64,000 nucleotides of DNA from Mytilus edulis (GCF_963676685.1 NC_092345.1:45963838-46027837); one strand, 5' to 3'. Counted from the stretch's first letter, positions 33,110 through 46,022 are shown. Program-made: numbers and translations. The notes: generated by a model not told the origin, from the letters alone.

Positions 33110-36100
33110 TGTTGTTAGAAAAGAATAGAAATATTGCGAAAGTGAAATAATTAAGTGTGACATGTCACTAGGTATTGTTGTTGCTTACCGGAGTGATGTG
33201 TATTGAATTATAAGATGTTTTCGTCGAGGTCCGCGTTCTTCGGTCTGTTTGATTTTACACAGAATTGAATAGAATGTTTTTGTTTTCTGATGGTGTTACC
33301 AACAGCTTAGACAAGCTGATTAATGATGACATCGCACGATAATTCATGTCAATGAGTTCGAACAACCTTTTTCTTTTTTTTAAATGAATGGTAAAAATAT
33401 TGAAATAACACTAAATCATGTTTGCCTGTGTTGAGAAAGGTAGAATATACCAATATGGGGCAAGGTACTATGTTAAAATTAAATATGTGATGGAAGCAGC
33501 TTTATGTTCAAATGAACATATTGAAAAGTATTTCTAATAATTTGTCCGTAATTTTATGATGTTTACCATTGGATGTGTATATAATTCCATTGATGTGTTC
33601 AAATATGTTTCAGTAATCTGTTTGTCATGGGAGATTAAATAATGGTTGCAATTTTTTTGTTTTGTTTTATTTGATAAATATGATGTCGAATGATTTTGTA
33701 TACTAAAATTCTATGTATGGTTAAATTTTTTACTTTAAATTTCTTTGTCTACAATTCGAGGGACACTGATTCCCTAGTGGTTTTCCTCGTAGATTGTAGG
33801 TAAAGGGATGTTTTCCTTTTCAAAGTATGACTAATGCTGTCTTAAGTACAAATGAACAAGTTGTTATTGATTAATATCTTTTCGGCAGAGTTGTGAAGAA
33901 TCAAGTGGACAATTGTTGATGCTCTTGATTAGGACGCAAAGAGTGTGTTTGAAAGAAAGAGACAAGTCAGCATAGTTTACACTTGGAGGTGAAGTCCCTT
34001 TGCTTACAACAAGCTTTCCAAATACTGAAGATTTTATTCAAATAATGACAATGTTCATTTTGAAATGAGTTCATTGCCTTAACGCAACTTTTAAAAGTTT
34101 GTATGTGGTCAAAATCATGAAAATTTATTGAATTATGAAACTATTTATAAAGAACTGTGTACACGTATCTTGACATGTTTAGTAGCGTTGTAAAGTAATT
34201 TAAAAGGAATAATACTTAATAAAAGTGTTGAAGATAGTTTTGTTTTGAGTATTGGGAATACTATTCCTTTATGGAAAGCCTTGCTAGTTACAATTTGAGA
34301 TTGGCCTGCAAATATGCTGTATGGACTATAGAGTTTGCTATGCCTATAACTTAACATGAACTGGATGCAAGATTATATCAATCATGGGGTATAACCTCAC
34401 TGGGTGATATCTTTTGCGGAAGTACATGTGATATGTCCTCATTCTTTCAATATCAAAGTGGTGGTTGGTTTAAGGCCATGTTTGGTCAGGCAATACATAT
34501 GGACTGTTTGGGTTTATGAGTTTCTCCCTCGTCCACCCATAAGTAACAAAATGTGGGTATGTTTTTATATTTATATTTTGATATTGGTATTACATAAAAT
34601 TGTGAATGGAAATGTATGCATTTTGGTTTGATGAACATGAGACAACATTGGAAAAACACAAGAATTACCATGGGATCATGTTCACGAAACACAGTTGGCT
34701 ACACAGATGACAATAATTGTGATTATAATGCTTCTTTATGAGCTGCAGAGTAGTTATATAAGCAACAATTGGACACTATATCCAGTGATCTCTTGTGCAT
34801 AGTAGTCCATATTTTGTTTTCTGAAACGTATTGGTATTATCTTTTATTCCGTTCTCTCCTCTAGAGTTTTCTATGCTCATAACTTAACATGAACTGCATG
34901 AAAGATTATATCAATCACTAAGGATATGGGTATTTTAAAGTAAAGTTAATAAATTGCCTATCAGCTTAAACTAAACTCATTTATGTTAACATTAACATAC
35001 CATTTTTTCTTGCATATTCCAAATAAGACATGTTTGTTTACATAAATGAATGCAACAGTAGTCTACCGGTGTTCAAAAGTCATAAAAAGATTGAAAAAAA
35101 ATCCAGGTTACAAACTTAAACCGAGGGGAAAACATCGACTTTAAGAGCAAAAAAACCCAACTGGAACATTGAAGCGCAACAAGAACAAACGCCAACATAC
35201 ATAGAAACGAACTATTTGATAGCAACTGCAATATTTCTTTCCTGGCCAGGTCTTGAACATTTTAAGAAAAATGGTGGGTTGAACTGGTTTTTATTACTAG
35301 CCAAACTTACCGCTTATATGAAAATATTAGAATATATCGCTAAAAGGACAAAACTTTGTGACATAAATACAATAACACGCAAGAACAACGAACATCTTCT
35401 ATTAACGACAGACACCCAGAAGATCACAAACTGTGTCGCACTCGCGCAACGAACATGCAATTTCGAACTGTATTTTATAATTTTCCCAATAATAATTCAC
35501 ACATCTTTCATGACAATAATAGTTTTGAAAAGCTTTTTTTATGATTATTTGGCCTTAAAAAGATAAGACGTTACACATTATCCAACCGAAACCATAACAG
35601 AAACATCAAAAATGAATATATAAATATTGGATGTACAAAACATCGAGAAACGTCTAATAGCAATGCCGATTCATACTCAGTATAACCTCGGTCACGACTT
35701 CGATGTAAAATGTCTCACATTAATCGGCAAAAAAATTTAGGGTATGGCATGAAGATATGAGATATAACTTTTTCTTCTACTTTTCTCTCATTTTTGTGAT
35801 CTGCAGTTTGCCTTTGGATTGGATTGTTAAATGTTTCTTATCTTGCAATGTCTGCTACTTGAATAATAAAATAACAGTCAAACTTACAATAAGTAGTTAT
35901 TTTATGTTTAAAATTCTATCACTACATCGAGTGTGATACGAAATTTCTCAACTCGAGGTTTTTTAATTTTCAAATCTAAAACACGAAGCTCGATAGTGGG
36001 GAAATATCGTAATGCAAGATATTTGGTTGTAGAATATGTTTCTTTGATAATGCTAAAACAATTTGCATTTCCCCCCATTTAATCCGGAAATCATCCGTTT

Positions 36101-36790
36101 TCTTTCTATTTCTAAAACACTTTGAAGCATGGTAGCCCTTGTTTTGTGATGTAACAATAGGAAATTCAGAAGAATGCAAGAAAATTTGATATCATCATTT
36201 AAATTTGACCAATGAAGAACTTAGATAAAATTAACCACACACGCTGAGAAAAATAAAATGATTAACTGGTTAGGTAAGGGATGAATCTGCTAAAAGTAGA
36301 ATGAGAAACAAATATAAAAAATGATGACAGCACTAATTTTAGAGCGTATTGTAAAAATAATACATCATTCATTATATAATTCATTTTTGAAAATAATTAC
36401 AATAATTAACATACAATCACTTATTTCATTATTAATCAATACATATATTAACATTATAACATGTCACACTATTTGTGAAGATCATTTTTCATATTCGGTT
36501 GAAACTTTCTCAAAATAAAATAAAAAATCCTGAAAAGAATACATGTTTTTACTTATTGAATACTAAGGTTCATGATTTTATATTTAATTGAATCTATCAG
36601 TCTATCCATATTCAAACAGTTCATAATAACAAAATAACATATAAACCAACAGAGAAAACGTATGCAATACAAAAATATGTACTCATGAGAGACCAGATAC
36701 ACGAAACGTTAACAGATATAATTTACACAACAAAATCAATTATAAAACATTTTGTTCTTTTAAACTTGATTATATGTGATAATAGTTACC
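33110..36790. other. Gene-free region with one family C repeat
   Basis: No exon is supported. 35190-35320 (ttgatagcaactgcaatatt, ttaagaaaaatggtgggttg, tagccaaacttaccgcttat) is a dispersed repeat related inversely to 28560-28700 and to 44999-45030; the 116-codon frame at 35216-35566 starts inside it and I do not count it as a gene. 31265-31300 and 34400-34450 share gatatcttttgcggaagtacatg-type text, another small duplicated repeat. The rest shows nothing. Confidence 0.45.
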
Positions 36791-36799
36791 AAAGGTACA

Positions 36800-37135
36800 A
36801 AGCTTATAATTTGTTACGTCAGACGCGCCTTTCGTCTTCGTAAAACTCAATAGTGACGCTCAGAAAAAAAAAGTCAGAAAGCCAAACAAGTATAACGTTT
36901 AAGGGCATTAAGGACCCAACATGCCCCAATAAATTGAGCCAAATACGGATAAGGTAATCTATTCTTGTGGAATGAAAATCCGTAGTATTTCGAATAATTT
37001 ATATTTTTGCAAACAGTTATTTATATGAAGGACCATATAATTGATATTCAAGTGCTGACTACTAGGCTGGTGAAACCCTCGGGTACGAAACGTTTACCAG
37101 CAGTGGCATAGACCCAGTGGTGTAAATAGTTATCA
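36800..37135 (+). repeat. Dispersed repeat, family B, long copy
   Basis: It starts with gtcagacgcgcctttcgtct, then ctcaatagtgacgctcagaa, aggacccaacatgccccaat, and ends with ctgactactaggctggtgaa, cctcgggtacgaaacgttta and cagtggtgtaaatagttatc. The inverse at 48590-48960 carries the same blocks in reverse order, and 60870-61040 has the beginning and the ctgactactgggctggtgat end. Confidence 0.75.
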
Positions 37136-37457
37136 ACGATAAGTTGCAGGATTTGGTAACTAACGTACTAACATGTTCATTATTGGATAATGAAATAAAT
37201 GTTATTGTAGAATAATATGTTACTGAATATTGAAATCCCCAGCATAATTCAAAGACCTATTGTCAATAGCGAGATTTACGATTTTGCAGTTTTATTAAAC
37301 ACATTTTAAGAATATCGAAGTTCTGATAAGTGTTTTTCAAATTTTTGACTAATAATAATACAAGTGCATGGTTTTTCTTTTTTTACCGAGGACAATTAAA
37401 CGAATGCATAATATCTTTATCTTTAATGACTATTGTGACACTGACTTTATCTCAAAT

Positions 37458-37760
37458 CTTTTAATTTGTAACACGTAATATTAAATAAGAGGTGTATTTA
37501 GTCTAGTATGTGATATAAATTCTTTCATTATAATGCAACCAATAGTATTGCAATAAGTTGACATAATTATTTATTAATGAAGAATCAGTTTCAACTTGGG
37601 AAAAATCATTTTGTTAAAGTATTCAATTATTATCGTGTTGTCTTTTTCAAACCTGTTGATTATTGAAAATAAGTAAATTTTCTGGTAAATGATAAAGATA
37701 CATTAGATACAACACAAGCATTATCATACAGGATAGTAATTCCTTTTGAAATGACAAAAT
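37458..37760 (-). repeat. Left arm of a large inverted repeat (pairs with 40713-41014)
   Basis: The inverse of this arm aligns along its length with 40713-41014: both contain a gtcatttcaaaag block, actatcctgta, aatacttgtgttgtat-type text, atcatttaccagaa, acaacacga/acaacatg, acacctcttattta and a ttgttacaaat block, with gaps. The arms are about 2.95 kb apart. Confidence 0.7.
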
Positions 37761-38116
37761 ATTTAGACTTAAAGTAGAAAATTTCGAGAGAGTTTCGACC
37801 TCTATAATTTTTGCAATGTTATTTTCACTAATTACTTCATATACCTGACCCTTTTAATATTCAAAGTCAATGTGCTTTAAAATGAAAGCACATCATTCAT
37901 TTACAAATATCTGCGAAATTGACCATCCGTTGTATCATGACCATTATAGAATGTAAAGTTCTTATCAAACATAAAGATGCAGCATTCGTCACAACTCGTC
38001 CGATTTCGTACCTTCGTAGCGAATTCACCCGATGATTGCCGATATTGACAGATGCACATGCAGATGTTATTCGTTAATTCAACCTTTTAAAACGTATAAT
38101 TGAAATGCATTCTATA

Positions 38117-38440
38117 CCTTAAAATTGAGAAAGGAAATGGTGAATGTGTCAAAGCGACAACTACCCGACCATAGAGTAGACAATAATCGAAGGCCACCAA
38201 TGGGTCCTCAATGTAGCGCGAAACTGCCGCACCCGGAGACGTCCTTCAGGTGGCCCCTTAAAAATATGTATACTAGTACAGTGATAATGGACGTCATACT
38301 AAACTCCGAAGTATACACAAGAAACTAAAACTAAAAATCATACAAGACTTACAAAGGCCAGAGGCTCCTGACTTGGGAAAGACGCAAAATTGCGGCGGGG
38401 TTTAACATGTTGATGAGATCTCAACCCTCCTCTTATACCT
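38117..38440 (+). repeat. SINE-like dispersed repeat, family A
   Basis: It contains aggaaatggtgaatgtgtca, agcgacaactacccgaccat, then a mussel-type internal region, cagaggctcctgacttggga, aagacgcaaaattgcggcgg and gtttaacatgttgatgagat. Its 3' part matches the inverse of 11200-11290. Confidence 0.6.
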
Positions 38441-38879
38441 CTTTCCAATGTAGAAAAGTAAACGCATAACAATACGCACATTACAATTCAGTTCAAGAGA
38501 AATCCGAGTCCGATGTCAGAAGATGTAACAAAGGAAAATATTTAAAATGACAATAATATATAAATAACAACAGACTACTAGCAGTTAACTGACATGCCAG
38601 CTCCAGACCTCAATTAAACTGATTGAAAGATTATGTCTTCATCATATGAATATCAGGCACCATCCCTCCCGTTAGGGGTTTAGTATCATACTATCATGAA
38701 ATATATGAGTAGAACATAACCCGTGTCATGCCAACAACTGTTTTTAAAATAAATGTGTTTAGTTCCGATGCAAAGACCATATAGGTGAATCAATTTTAAA
38801 GCCAAAATATGCAATCTTTAATGACCTGACAACAGTATAGTTTGTTTATTTCAAAAACATAGAACGAAACTTGATGCAT

Positions 38880-39122
38880 AAAAAAGGGACGAAAGATACC
38901 AGAGGGACAGTCAAACTCATAGATCGAAAATACATTGACAATGCCATGGCTAAAAATGAAAAAGACAAACAAACAAACAATAGTACTCATGACACAACAT
39001 AGAAAACTAAAGAATAACAACACGTACCCCAATCAAAAACTAGGGGTGATCTCAGTTGCTCCGGAATGGTTAGCAGATCCTGCTCCAAATGTGGCACCCG
39101 TCGTGTTGCTGATTTTTGATGC
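38880..39122 (-). repeat. Retroelement tail repeat, solo copy
   Basis: Same blocks and orientation as 31966-32200: aaagggacgaaagataccag, atgccatggctaaaaatgaa, aactaggggtgatctcagtt, cacccgtcgtgttgct. No RT sequence follows, so this is a truncated copy. The reading frames on both strands are repeat-derived. Confidence 0.7.
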
Positions 39123-39481
39123 ATAAACTGTTTTTTAGTTTGACTAAAGAAGGCTTATTTTTGTAATTATTATTATGTTATGTTTCAAGGACACTAAAAA
39201 CGTTGCACATATATTTTAGATTTCATTCCGAAGGAACAATACCTTCATGCATAAATGTTTAATATAAATGTTTACTGTCATTATTTGAAGCATATTGACT
39301 TGGAACATGAAACGGAAAGGAAGTAGATCTTATTTTGAGACATGAAAACATAAATAATAAATATCAAATATGTATGTCTCTTCAAATCTGAATCATTGTG
39401 AATTCAAAATTAGGACATATTAAAGATTATGGAAAATTCGTAAAAATAACAATAAATATTTTACAGCAATATACATATACA

Positions 39482-40423
39482 CTGACGGACTTTACAAACA
39501 CAACACATATTTTGTTTATTTATATTTTTTATCAAAACCATGACTTATATTAATTTTTTATCATGCTTCCCGTACTCTTTTTGAATAGGAAAATCAATAC
39601 CTGAATTTCCTCAGATAATCAAACATCGCGGAATTTTGACGTCGCACGAATTACTGGAAGCGATATTATAAGTCCATACATGAATTTTTTGATAATTTTT
39701 TCTTCGTAAAACATTTCCTTAAATCCATTGCCAAGTTTAAATCGGTAACAAGAGTTTCCTTTTTATCACGACTTATGAATGTAGAACAGAAATTTAGTGA
39801 AAGAAATTTACAGACAGAATTTAGTGCAAGTTCTTCTAAGAACAATTTCGCGCTATAAAATTACATGAAACATCAGAGCAGGTAGTGCTAACTAGCAAAT
39901 GACCACCTATGGACCCGGTCAACCTGTAGTTTAAAGTTACGTCATTAGAAATACAGTATAACTGATATAACGTCCTTTTTTTTTTACCAAGACGTAGGAC
40001 GTCATAGCAGGCAGATTTACATCAGCAATGTTTCTCATATGCTGAAATGTCACACAATCCAATTTAATTTTGTTTATAAAGATTCCCGTGTACGCCACAT
40101 TACTGAAGGGGTAATTTGACTAAAACATTCCCAACAGTACTAGTTAACCTCTCTGTCAATCATTTCGGGATTTTTAAACAGCTTTCTTTGCCTTTGACAA
40201 TTGACACGACCAATAATAAAGACAAAAATGAATGTTCGTGCGTACCACACGATTTAAATGTTAAGCGTGACGTAATCAATTCAAATTGCAAATTATGAAC
40301 TTACCTTGGAGGATAAAGAAATGAATCAACTGTATATTCAATTTATTATTTCATGCGTTATGTGTATTTCAAAATGAAAAACTAGAACAACTGATCGAGT
40401 GTTGCGTTTCTAAAGTCCGTCAG
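39482..40423. mobile_element. MITE-like element with 25-bp terminal inverted repeats
   Basis: Left end 39482-39506 (ctgacggactttacaaacac and on) and right end 40399-40423 are inverse with two mismatches in 25. The unit is 942 bp with no convincing frame. TA lies two bases outside on each side, which would fit a TA target duplication only if the outermost two bases of the TIR have diverged. The element sits between the two large inverted arms (37458-37760, 40713-41014). Confidence 0.6.
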
Positions 40424-40712
40424 AATATAATAAATATAAGTCAGGTTGTTTAGGGAAAAGTTCCTGGCTTGGTAGTGATTCAATGAATCTGTATCGTTCT
40501 GGCTTGTGATATTGTGTGTGTTTTTTTTAAAATAACCTCAAAGTGAAAATCAAATAATGAACGCGTAATTTTGTTACATATTTTTGTTCAAAGATGGATG
40601 TGTCCTACATTTATATATGTATTAGTATATGTATACATAAAAATTTGTCAAAGTAATATTGCAAAATTATAGCGGTCGAAACGCTTTCCATTTTCTTCTT
40701 TAAATCTAAAGA

Positions 40713-41014
40713 ATTTGTCATTTCAAAAGAAAATACTATCCTGTAGGATAATACTTGTGTTGTATCCATTGCATCTTAATCATTTACCAGAAGATTTACT
40801 TATGTTTCAATAAACATTTTTTTTTAAAAGACAACATGTTGATAAATGAATAGTTTAACAAACGGATTTTCCCTATTTTAAAAACCATGATTCTTTATCG
40901 ATAAACAATGTTGTCAACTATTTGTAATACTATTAGTGTCTTTATAAAGAAAGAATCCACGTAACTTCAAATGAATAATTACACCTCTTATTTATTACTT
41001 GTTACAAATGAAAA
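40713..41014 (+). repeat. Right arm of a large inverted repeat (pairs with 37458-37760)
   Basis: See the left arm; this arm starts at atttgtcatttcaaaagaaa and ends at ttacaaatgaaa. Similarity is continuous but gapped, so the pair is not recent. Confidence 0.7.
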
Positions 41015-41469
41015 GAACGATAAATGTTTTTAAATTGAAACTTGACCAATTGGGATTAAATGTAAGGATTTCTGGATCAATCGTTTTTGTAAAAAAGTAA
41101 AATGAAAATTGAAGGGTTTAACTATTTTCATTATAATGAGCTAATAAAATTGATATATTCCAAAACTCGTTTATACCGAAATGGGCAAAGAAAATCTGCA
41201 AAAAGATTTCACATTGAAAGTCATCTGTAATAGGATCTTTTTTCAAAGAATCATTTTGTCTTGTAACACTTTGGGATTGATCATTACCAATGAGAGCAAA
41301 TATTGATTAACTTAACTTTTTTAATATTCTGAAACTTAAAATGCATTTAAATTTTATTCATCTAGGTTCAGCCATGCTCGAAAACTTTTCAAGATGAACA
41401 GGTTTGTCTGTACTCAGAGTTGAATTTGTAGTGTAAGTCGATATTTTCGAAAAGGTTATGATGAACCTT

Positions 41470-41700
41470 GAACCCGCTGCATTTGTTTGCATCTGTCCTA
41501 AATCAGGAACCTGTTGTTAATTGGTTGTCATTGTTTTTTTGTGGTTCATTGATGTGTTTCGTTTTATATAACTTAGACCTCTGGTTTGTGTGGATGCTTT
41601 TACATTCGTCATTTTAGGACCCGTTATAGCTTAATGTTCGGTGTTAGCCAAAACTTCGTGTTGAAGACCATACTTTGACCTATAATTAGTATTATGAAAT
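41470..41700 (-). repeat. SINE-like dispersed repeat, family A (reverse orientation)
   Basis: It contains ctgcatttgtttgcatctgt, gatgtgtttcgttttatata, attttaggacccgttatagc, aaaacttcgtgttgaagacc and atactttgacctataatta. The last two are the inverse of the ggtcaaagtacggtcttcaa block at 11886. Confidence 0.7.
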
Positions 41701-41730
41701 CACAACAGTTTCTTTTCTTTTGTTTGATAG

Positions 41731-41962
41731 GTCGAAAGTACAGAAAACGTAGGTACCAGCTATGTCAAATTTCAAAGAGAGCGTGAGTGAATTCAACTTG
41801 AGATATCCTCCTGGGTATGGAGCATATGGTTCTTATGGCAAGTGGAATGACGCCTGTCAAATTAACAGTGTAATATGTGGTATACAAACCATAATCCAAC
41901 CACACCAAACAGAAGGAGATGATATCGCACTTAATGATGTTATATTCTTTTGTTGTGAATAA
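41731..41962 (+). pseudogene. Orphan VMO-I-like terminal exon, copy D, frameshifted
   Basis: After an intact acceptor (gtttgatag) the sequence follows exon 4 of the 46-51 kb gene, but on the opposite strand. A 14-nt deletion near 41776 removes the Lys-Cys-Arg region and shifts the frame. Downstream of it the frame is open and well conserved (YPPGYGAYGSYGKWNDAC, CGIQT, LNDVIFFCCE) to a TAA at 41960. The frame entering from the acceptor would stop soon after the deletion. Translation from the internal ATG (41762) gives 66 residues, but nothing suggests this is used. Confidence 0.7.
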
Positions 41963-42531
41963 AGCGCTTCCGCACTATAGAAATATGTGCAAAAATTTAA
42001 CATTTTTATCTTTTCGGACTTTCGTAAAAATGGAAAATTCAGAGTGTTTAAACATATTTTCTATATTTTTAAAATGATTATTGTCTTCTTAAGATTGCTG
42101 CTGTTAGTTGTTCAAAATACTAGATACATTGAATCAAAGAAAATTAAAAACATACGTATTGTTACTTGGCGGCAATTTATCTATGCTCAACCTCACTATA
42201 CTATTGTATATAGTGATTTTCTTGTATCCTGTTCTGCAGTGTGTACTATGTTACTACTAGTTTATAGCAGTAGTAGCTTCAATGGCTACATTGTATATCA
42301 GAGTTGGATTAAGGGAGGGGAAGGGAGCCTGGGCAGCTCCTGTTGGACCAACATATATGCATAGTATTTTAACATGTCCCACTCCAAATATTGCCTAGTC
42401 ACCGGGCCCTCTTTTTTAGAAATTCGGGATTTGTATCTGTAAGTAGTCTAAATACTGTATCTCGAGTCTGATCAACACCGATATTTAGAGTTCGAACATC
42501 GCACATGACAGATGCAATCAAAAGCTATCTA

Positions 42532-42633
42532 GTTAACAGTGCAATATGCGGTATACAAACCGAAATCCATCCAGTCCCAGGAGAAGCCGACGATGCCGCA
42601 CTTAATGATGCTAAATTTTTTTGTCGTGAATAA
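42532..42633 (+). pseudogene. Orphan VMO-I-like terminal exon, copy E, 3' part only
   Basis: Thirty-three codons and a stop: VNSAICGIQTEIHPVPGEAD, then AALNDAKFFCRE. It is in frame and keeps the CGIQT and ALND motifs. One of the two final cysteines is Arg. The 5' part of the exon is not present upstream. Confidence 0.65.
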
Positions 42634-42654
42634 TTAAACTTCTTTATTATTTTT

Positions 42655-42850
42655 ATTGTGTATGATGTTAGCGATTTCTCTGATCTATTCTCCTTGGTAT
42701 TGAACATATGGTACTTATGATGAATGGAGTGACGCATGTTCAGTGAACAGTGCCCTATGTGGTATTAAAACCAAAATCCATCAAAACCAAAGAGGATGGA
42801 GACGATCCAGTACTTAATATTGTTAAATTCTTCTGTTGTGTATTAAGTGG
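42655..42850 (+). pseudogene. Orphan VMO-I-like terminal exon, copy F, multiply frameshifted
   Basis: Pieces in different frames: GTYDEWSDACSVNSALCGIK (from about 42710), then a shift to EDGDDPVLNIVKFFC. It is the third terminal-exon copy in a row on the plus strand, so D, E and F form a small decayed tandem array. Confidence 0.65.
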
Positions 42851-42859
42851 TTAAGTCAA

Positions 42860-43559
42860 TATGACAAAGTACTTAAGGGGGCTCGCGGGTCTAAATCAAA
42901 TATTTTTTCATATATAGGATTTCGCTATATTTTTCTATAAATGAACTTTATCTTATACTTAAAAGAAAAATAAAATAAAAAAATGGGGTCACCGTTCATT
43001 TACGCTCACAATCTGCCTCCGAAAGAAGCATACATTTGTTTAAATGTACTTTTTTTCTGTTGAACTAATAGAAGAAATAGAGGTAATATCGAAATAAAAA
43101 AATAAATTTATTACAGAAATCGCTTAAATTTTACAATTATTTTGTTTATGTGTAGCTTATTTGAAAACAATAATAAAAAACATAGGTCACCGATGTGTTG
43201 AAAAAGATATTTCAATTTTAATGCCAAAAATGGCATTTTTGAACCAAAGGGAGATAATTTGGAGCTCTTTCAATGATGTTGACATAAACATTTCAAAAGT
43301 CATCTTGGGGGATGGTTAAATTCGAAAATTAAAAGATAACTTTTATAAATTGTACAACTCTGAACAGAATAGCAATATTTACACATGATGAATTGCATTT
43401 TTGTTTATGTAGCACAATGCATTTTGTATTCTTTAAAGTTACTATTTTGGTGTTCTTCTGAATGTTAACAGAAATACACTTATTATATAAATATGACTTT
43501 GCCTTTTGCAAAATCACGAGCAGTACCGAATATTGTTTTGCGGTAAACAATATTTCATC
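42860..43559. other. No gene seen
   Basis: AT-rich. 43385-43445 (cacaatgcattttgtattct) is the inverse of a block at 45445-45475 and 52395-52425, so the flank of the VMO-I cluster is also partly duplicated here in inverse orientation. Confidence 0.45.
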
Positions 43560-43752
43560 ATTTCCAGACATTTACCTCAAATATGTAAAGAGCGTTCATC
43601 TCAATACTAGAATCTATGACAAACGAGATAATTTCAATTTTGAAATTATATATTTTTCTCACCATAGCAGCAATATTCCAACTGCAACCGTGTATGGAGT
43701 ATACACTTCTCATTTATACTATATGCCAGAGCTTGTAGCTGATACTTTATAA
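43560..43752 (+). pseudogene. Penelope-type RT fragment
   Basis: The frame reads YDKRDNFNFEIIYFSHHSSN, then IPTATVYGVYTSHLYYMPEL, matching DKRDDFSFPIVNFPFLSSNI and PAAPAYGVYISQLIRYSRAC of the 32-kb RT. Only the C-terminal third remains. Confidence 0.65.
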
Positions 43753-44039
43753 AATGTCAACTGTAGACAAAAAAAAAAACATGAGTGAAGGTTTTGTTAA
43801 GGAAGGTCTCGTCTTTTTCCCCAAATATTTTATCGGAAAGACCAAATAGACAAATATTCAGGCACAAATAAACAAGATGGTCTCGAGTTTAAAATTCTAT
43901 GTTCTGAAATTTTGAATCTATTTATTTTACTTAAGTTAACCTGTTACTTGTATTCGTGTTATTATGTTCTTTTTGGGTTATGACTTATGGTGTTACTCGA
44001 TATTTATGCATAACGCAATCGGAATGATATATTTTTTTT

Positions 44040-44720
44040 AACTTTGTGCATCCCTTAGCGCAGGTGTGTGCTGAGATGCAATTTAGGTTTGTACTTACAA
44101 ATTTGGAGCAGGATCTAGTTACCCATCCGGAACACCTTATATCAGCCTCGGTATTAGTGTGGCTTGCATTACTTAGTCTTTATGTTGTAATTAGTGTAAT
44201 GTTGTTTGTCGTATGTTTGATGCAGTCTTTTTTTTGACAAGGAATTGTATGTTTATATTCGACTTTTGAATTTGAATGTCAACTAGGAATCATAGGTCTC
44301 TCTGGTGTTGTGACAGTCAAGTTCTATGTTCAAAGGCACTACGAAAATAACACTTCGATTTTTTGGAAAATATTGCTAACCTTTTAAAAGAGGGACGAAA
44401 GATACCAGAAGGACAGTCACAATCATAGATTGAAAATGAACTGACAACGCCATGGCTAAAAATAAAAAGACAAACAGATAAATAATAGTAAAAAATACAC
44501 AACAAATAAAACTGAAGACTAAGCAACACGAACCCCACCAAAAACGGGGGGGGGGGGGGGGGAGGGGGGGGGGGGGGGTTCTCAGGTGCTCCGGAGGGGT
44601 AAGCAGATCCTGCTTCACATGTGTCATCTGTTGTGTTGCTTATGTTATTACAAATCCTGTAAATAGTCTAATTCGTAGTTCACATTCGTGAAAAGGGAAG
44701 TTATTGTATTTTAAGTCAGC
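44040..44720. repeat. Two retroelement tail copies and a poly-G tract
   Basis: 44050-44230 is a scrap in plus orientation (ttggagcaggatctagttac). 44390-44720 is a longer copy in minus orientation (agagggacgaaagataccag, acaacgccatggctaaaaat, tgctccggaggggtaagcag). A run of 32 G with a single A lies at 44546-44578, at the position where other copies read aactaggggtgat, so the G-run expanded inside the repeat. A proline-rich frame on the minus strand is its artefact. Confidence 0.7.
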
Positions 44721-44998
44721 TCAAAATCGATGTTTTGTACGGAAAACCAAAAATATCAATTAAATAAAACCATTTCTAAAGAATTTCGACATATATGATA
44801 TAGTACTAAATGAAAATGCTACTTTATAAATTTTGTGAATTATAAGTATTACTAAGTATTGAAATCAACTCATCTGATAAGAAGAAGTGTTGGTTCAATA
44901 GGGAGGACCTTTGGAACAGCTCGAAAGAGTTATATATGAGTGATTGGTTCTAAAATAAGGTTTAAAAAAGTATAACAAAATACTGAAACGAAAAAAAT

Positions 44999-45330
44999 AA
45001 AGGGTTGGACCTTGTTTTATAGCTAGATAAAGATTCCAATTGTATGAGTTGTCTATAATTATTATAACAAATTAGGGAACCACCAACAAAAGTTTAATGT
45101 GATCAATTGTACATTCATAATTGTGTAAAAATCATACATTACAGACATACAACACAACCATCTAAAACATACTAGTTATTCTAAAATGGACGTCAAAAAG
45201 GTGTAATAATGGAAATAACTGATCAAATATGCCAAGACCAAAATTTTGTACGCCAGACGCGCAATTCGTCTACAAAAGAATAATTTCTGACGAAAATAAC
45301 TCAATGTCGTCACTAACAAACAAAAAAAAA
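44999..45330 (+). repeat. Family C plus family B repeat
   Basis: aagggttggaccttgtttta at 45001 starts the family C text. It runs to atatgccaagaccaaaattt, then the family B core cgccagacgcgcaattcgtc at 45251. The last part (45278-45420) is also present at 52235-52370, so it belongs to the unit that was tandemly duplicated. Confidence 0.6.
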
Positions 45331-45554
45331 AAACCAGTGCGTTTCATTGGTAGTGTATACATCTACCGTTTGTGCAAAAGACAGTGTAGAAATTATGAAA
45401 TAAGTGTATTTCTGTAAACATAAAAAACCAAACATCAACTTTAAAGAATACAAAATGCATTGTGCTACATAAAACAAAAATGTAAGTCATCAGGTGTAAA
45501 GATTGTTCCAAAAAGTTATCTTTTAATTTCAGAATTTTATTTTTTATAAACTGA

Positions 45555-45690
45555 AAGTGCCAAATTGTTGAAATTTACAACAGAAAAATTTAACATCATT
45601 AAGTACGATATCGTCTTCATCCTGTCCTTTGTAAACAGTTTGAGACAAATTAGACAACCTGTTGTTTGGTTGCTGCCTCTGAATTTGTGA
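45555..45690 (-). pseudogene. VMO-I-like terminal exon remnant, copy G
   Basis: The minus-strand frame reads TVYKGQDEDDIVLNDVKFFC followed by CK, matching the end of exon 4 (EDDTALNDVKFFCC). The upstream part is diverged (QIQRQQPNNRLSNLSQ). It lies 330 bp below the stop of the intact gene; copy H has the same place relative to the broken duplicate. Confidence 0.6.
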
Positions 45691-46022
45691 AGTTAAGGAA
45701 ATTATGTAGTTTTTGGTTAGTATCTTGATTATTAATATTATGTATAGTGATAGACTGTACAAAGCAAAAATATGCAGCAAAGAAAGCTCTATAAATAATT
45801 CAACATGATTAAAATTATCAATTGACCCCTTTAGGAGTTATTGCCCTTTAAAGTAACTTTTTCACAATTGTTCGTACATTTTTATGTTATATTTTAATTT
45901 GAAAATAAAGCAATCTTTTAATTTTAAAATACAACAATCTTTAAACATTCTGAATTTTGTCACAGCTACAAAAGATTACAAATCTTTAATTATTGTACAT
46001 GTTGCTAAAGTAACAGTAGCGC

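Noticed and set aside
35216..35566. 116-codon open frame on plus strand
   Set aside because: It begins inside a dispersed repeat (family C), has no recognisable domain and an AT-driven composition. It does not start at a convincing ATG.
44376..44627. 83-codon proline-rich frame on minus strand
   Set aside because: It is produced by the G tract inside a retroelement tail copy.
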